DNA of 64,000 nucleotides, taken from NCBI GenBank assembly GCA_020444265.1, contig JAHLLH010000005.1, positions 186,001 to 250,000 of the forward strand, in the 5' to 3' direction. The translations under genes were made by a program, and so were the position numbers. Shown piece after piece: positions 63,856-64,000 of the stretch. This DNA is from a bacterium. Its GTDB lineage: Bacteria; Electryoneota; Electryoneia; Electryoneales; Electryoneaceae. The notes below the pieces were generated by a model. The model worked only from the letters and a program-made list of their open reading frames with translations. It had not been told where the DNA came from and did not search any database. Numbering within the stretch: the first letter of the stretch is position 1; every line of letters starts with the position of its first letter.

Positions 63856-64000
63856 GACACAACTCCATCTTCGATTCCCTGTTGATCTGAAATACACAAT
63901 CAAATGCGTTCATTCAAGTTCAGCATGTAAGCACCCGAGCCATGATTGGGAATCACTGTCCCCAAAAAAATGTTCGAATATCCTAACAACTCTTTCCATC
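63856..64000. other. Upstream region of the asparaginase gene to window end
   Basis: 145 bp with no gene. It should carry the asparaginase promoter, but no clear -35/-10 pair was identified. Confidence 0.35.

Overview
The window is a chromosomal segment of a Gram-negative bacterium at moderate G+C. An LptD C-terminus, a Wzi-like barrel and a BBP2-like porin show an outer membrane. Three secreted proteins end in a C-terminal domain of the kind found in the Fibrobacteres-Chlorobi-Bacteroidetes (FCB) superphylum and neighbouring candidate phyla, two of them with the YPNPFN motif. A complete 2-oxoacid:ferredoxin oxidoreductase points to anaerobic or low-potential metabolism. I infer an uncultured FCB-type lineage and cannot name it more closely. 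No prophage, insertion sequence, CRISPR array or rRNA operon was seen. The only tRNA is tRNA-Arg(CCG).

Layout. 1-9.1 kb: LptD 3' end, an aminotransferase, an S9 peptidase lipoprotein, ssb, a VanZ-like protein coupled to a secreted EEP-fold protein, and a DUF4097-like protein. 9.2-13.6 kb: tRNA-Arg, a NarL-type two-component pair, a repeat-rich gap, then an ammonium transporter with a porin. 13.7-17.4 kb: a multi-PAS hybrid histidine kinase and a response regulator that appears frameshifted. 17.7-25 kb: a VOC protein, an LLM flavin oxidoreductase, a TetR regulator divergent from an alpha/beta hydrolase, a decayed signalling gene, hemolysin III, an F420:NADP reductase-like protein and an unknown membrane protein. 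24.8-29 kb: a tight four-gene cassette of a C39-like peptidase, an RLAN/RimK ATP-grasp ligase, a GCS2 ligase and an N-formylglutamate amidohydrolase-like enzyme. This cassette is the strongest candidate for an unusual biosynthetic system. 29.3-38.3 kb: heme monooxygenase-like protein, secreted M6 protease, an inverted-repeat element, Hsp20 divergent from HtrA, MscS, a DUF2231-like protein and lipoate ligase. 38.5-47.5 kb: Wzi-like barrel, a 1542-residue adenylate-forming ligase/acetyltransferase fusion, a promoter with a structured leader and a tiny lipoprotein, a helical-repeat membrane protein and YggT. 47.5-55.7 kb: a second hybrid kinase coupled to a small membrane protein, a 5'-nucleotidase, an NYN nuclease/FetAB-like ABC operon, a PH-domain protein and a lone receiver. 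55.9-64 kb: korDABC (minus strand), a secreted beta-propeller-like protein, a small membrane protein and a long asparaginase.

Functional themes are envelope biogenesis and stress (LptD, HtrA, Hsp20, Wzi-like), signalling (two hybrid kinases, one NarL pair, two receivers, one decayed gene), nitrogen and amide chemistry (Amt, asparaginase, the amidoligase cassette) and ferredoxin-linked oxoacid metabolism. Gene calls rest on reading the sequence and recalling family motifs; no database search was run.
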